A DNA stretch of 64,000 nt, taken from positions 124,001 to 188,000 of the forward strand of contig JNWL01000011.1 in NCBI GenBank assembly GCA_000716465.1, written 5' to 3'. Below the pieces are notes generated by a model, which saw only the letters and a list, made by a program, of their open reading frames with translations, was not told the DNA's origin and ran no database searches. The translations under genes and the position numbers were made by a program. Of this stretch, positions 62,485 through 64,000 are shown piece after piece. Source of the DNA: Streptomyces bikiniensis (GTDB taxonomy: Bacteria; Actinomycetota; Actinomycetes; Streptomycetales; Streptomycetaceae). Position 1 is the first letter of the stretch. Each line of letters begins with the position of its first letter.

Positions 62485-62895
62485 TCAGCGGAGTTCCTGG
62501 ATGCGGATCAGGTTGCCCGCCGGGTCACGGAAGGCGCAGTCCCGGATGCCGTACGGCTGCTCCGTCGGCTCCTGGACGACCTCGGCCCCGGCGTCCCGCA
62601 CCTTCTCGAAGACGGCGTCGAGCCGGGGAGAGGCCAGGAGGATCCAGCCGTACGTGCCCTTGGCCATCATCTCGGTGACGACGCGGCGCTCCTCCTCGGT
62701 GACCCCGGGGTCGGCGGCGGGCGGCGCGAGCAGGATCGACGTGCCGGGCTGCCCGGGCGGACCGACCGTGATCCAGCGCATCGTCCCCTCGCCGACGTCG
62801 CCGCGGACCTCGAAGCCGAGGGCGTCGCGGTAGAAGGCGACGGCGGCGTCCGGGTCGTCGTGCGGGAGGGAGGTGGTGTGGATGGTGATGTCCAT
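62485..62895 (-). CDS. VOC family protein (bleomycin-resistance-like)
   Basis: 136 residues from ATG 62895 (MDITIHTTSLPHDDPDAAVA). Both VOC repeats are seen: 'FYRDALGFEVRGDVGEGTMR' with 'WITVGPPGQPGTSILLAPPA', then 'GWILLASPRLDAVFEKVRDA' and 'IRDCAFRDPAGNLIRIQEL'. This close resemblance to the glyoxalase/bleomycin-resistance group does not define a substrate. It is separate from the other VOC protein at 59.8 kb (different subgroup). Confidence 0.88.
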   Translation of the reverse strand: MDITIHTTSLPHDDPDAAVAFYRDALGFEVRGDVGEGTMRWITVGPPGQPGTSILLAPPAADPGVTEEERRVVTEMMAKGTYGWILLASPRLDAVFEKVRDAGAEVVQEPTEQPYGIRDCAFRDPAGNLIRIQELR

Positions 62896-62960
62896 GGACC
62901 TCACGCTAACTTCGGGCGTCCGGGCGGCGCTTCTCGAATCCTGACCGGTCCCGGACCCGG

Positions 62961-63080
62961 CTCGATCGGTCCCGGCCCCGGCCCCCGGCCCGGCTCGATC
63001 GGTCCCGGCCCCGGCCCCCGGCCCGGCTCGATCGGTCCCGGTCCCGGCCCCCGGCCCGGCTCGATCGGTCCCGGTCCCGG
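62961..63080. repeat. 33-bp tandem repeat downstream of the glutamate decarboxylase gene
   Basis: CTCGATCGGTCCCGG starts at 62961, 62994, 63027 and 63060, a period of exactly 33 bp, separated by CCCCGGCCCCCGGCCCGG-like sequence. It lies between the stops/starts of the VOC gene (62895) and glutamate decarboxylase (63082), so it is intergenic. The length is a multiple of three, but no gene reads through it convincingly. Confidence 0.92.
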
Positions 63081-63081
63081 T

Positions 63082-64000
63082 TCAGTGGTGGAAGCCGGCG
63101 CGCTCCGTGTCCGCCGGCTTGCCCCGCCGGAGGCGTTCCAGGGAGTCGCGCATGTCCCGGGCGAGCAGGTCGACCTCGTCCCGACCCACCCCGTGCCGGA
63201 TCAGGACGCGCTGGACCACGGTCTCCTGCCGGTCGGCGGGCAGCGGGTACGAGGGGACCTGCCAGCCGCGCATCCGGAGCTGGTCGGAGAGGTCGTACAG
63301 GCTGAAGCCCGCGCCCGCCGGGTCGGTGAGGGTGTACGAGACGGCCGGCAGCGCCCCCTGCCCGTCGTACAGCAGGGTGAACGGCCCCATCTCCGCCACC
63401 TGCCCGGCCAGGTACCGGGCCGTCTCCGCGCACACCCCCTGGACGCGCCGGTAGCCGGCCCGCCCCAGGCGCAGGAAGTTGTAGTACTGGGCGACGATCT
63501 CGCCGCCGGGCCGGGAGAAGTTGAGGGCGAAGGTCGGCAGGTCGCCGCCGAGGTAGTTGACGTCGAAGACCAGGTCCTTCGGCAGCAGCTCGGCGGTGCG
63601 CCAGACCGCCCAGCCCACGCCGAGGGGCGCGAGGCCGTACTTGTGGCCGGAGGCGTTGATGGAGGAGACCCGTTCGAGCCGGAAGTCCCAGACGAGGTCC
63701 CGGTGCAGGAAGGGGGCGACGAAGCCGCCGCTGGCCGCGTCGACGTGGATCGGGACGTCGAGCCCCGTCTCCTCCTGGATCCGGTCCAGCTCGGCGGCGA
63801 TCTCCGCGACCGGCTCGTAGTCGCAGGTGAAGGTGACGCCGAGGATCGCGACGACGCCGATCGTGTTCTCGTCGACGTACTCGCGCAGCTGGTGCGGCCG
63901 CAGGCCGGTCGCGCCGTCCTCCAGGGGGACCTGGCGCAGCTCGACGTCGAAGTAGCGGGCGAACTTGTCCCAGCAGATCTGGACGGGACCGGCGACGATG
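63082..64000 (-). CDS. gad: Glutamate decarboxylase (5' end beyond window)
   Basis: About 306 C-terminal residues are visible; the frame is open to the window edge. The PLP lysine lies in 'SSINASGHKYGLAPLGVGWA', preceded by 'DVPIHVDAASGGFVAPFLHR' (the cofactor-binding Asp) and 'NTIGVVAILGVTFTCDYEPV'. These identify the group II glutamate decarboxylase family, which makes GABA and consumes a proton. The tail (RRGKPADTERAGFHH) ends before the 33-bp repeats. No antiporter gene is seen in the window. Confidence 0.95.
   Translation of the reverse strand, partial: IVAGPVQICWDKFARYFDVELRQVPLEDGATGLRPHQLREYVDENTIGVVAILGVTFTCDYEPVAEIAAELDRIQEETGLDVPIHVDAASGGFVAPFLHRDLVWDFRLERVSSINASGHKYGLAPLGVGWAVWRTAELLPKDLVFDVNYLGGDLPTFALNFSRPGGEIVAQYYNFLRLGRAGYRRVQGVCAETARYLAGQVAEMGPFTLLYDGQGALPAVSYTLTDPAGAGFSLYDLSDQLRMRGWQVPSYPLPADRQETVVQRVLIRHGVGRDEVDLLARDMRDSLERLRRGKPADTERAGFHH

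Overview
The window is high-GC actinobacterial chromosome, almost certainly Streptomyces. The evidence is the codon bias, frequent GTG starts with 4-base overlaps, the dnaK-grpE-dnaJ-hspR operon with HspR (HAIR) operators, a mycobacterial/streptomycete-type dCTP deaminase, a rare in-frame TTA codon and a pSAM2-style integration at a tRNA gene.

Core chromosome, 1-21.7 kb. Genes include a CoxG-like SRPBCC protein (cut by the window edge), a membrane-fused spermidine-synthase-like protein, DUF2617, a DapC-like aminotransferase, a YbjN protein, a MazEF pair, clpB, a PPOX flavoprotein, the heat-shock operon, a sugar transferase, an Fe-S oxidoreductase, a Yip1 protein, a phosphoribosyltransferase, dcd and tRNA-Gly(CCC). 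At 9.3-11.6 kb a small locus encodes an exported peptide with five EPSWE repeats, a Rieske-like protein without its iron-binding histidines, and a divergent LuxR-type regulator.

Integrated island, 21.7 to about 59.6 kb (perhaps 62.1 kb). The 42-bp end of tRNA-Gly recurs at 48.39, 51.72, 55.32, 57.86 and 59.55 kb. Each copy is preceded by a related right-arm sequence of about 130 bp and followed by a copy of the tRNA's terminator hairpin. A right arm without a core lies at 53.8 kb and a possible very decayed site at 62.1 kb. I read this as one integrative mobilizable element (21.7-48.4 kb, with int, xis, MobC, relaxase, ParB) followed by four or five integrase-less passenger segments (CIME-like) stacked at the same site.

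The first element carries a metal-resistance block next to attL (CDF exporter, CmtR-like and MerR-like sensors, Cys-rich membrane protein, TusA-like protein), then integration and mobilization genes, an XRE-ImmA/IrrE pair, an unknown gene behind a perfect 25-bp palindrome, and a tightly coupled operon at 39.3-44.8 kb. That operon has a MurA-family enolpyruvyl transferase with a TTA codon, a metallophosphatase, two divergent dCTP-deaminase-like proteins and a glycosyltransferase, flanked by an XRE regulator and a serine hydrolase. The two Dcd-like proteins have lost complementary parts of the active site, which suggests a heteromeric enzyme. I regard this operon and the att array as the most interesting content.

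The passenger segments carry a sigma factor with hydrolase, DUF4287 and DUF998 genes, a membrane-anchored Mrr-like nuclease, a PIN/HTH toxin-antitoxin pair, a membrane protein and an M23 peptidase. After the island come a VOC protein, a Vat-like acetyltransferase with abnormal ends, a second DUF4287 gene, another VOC protein, a 33-bp tandem repeat and glutamate decarboxylase (cut by the window edge).
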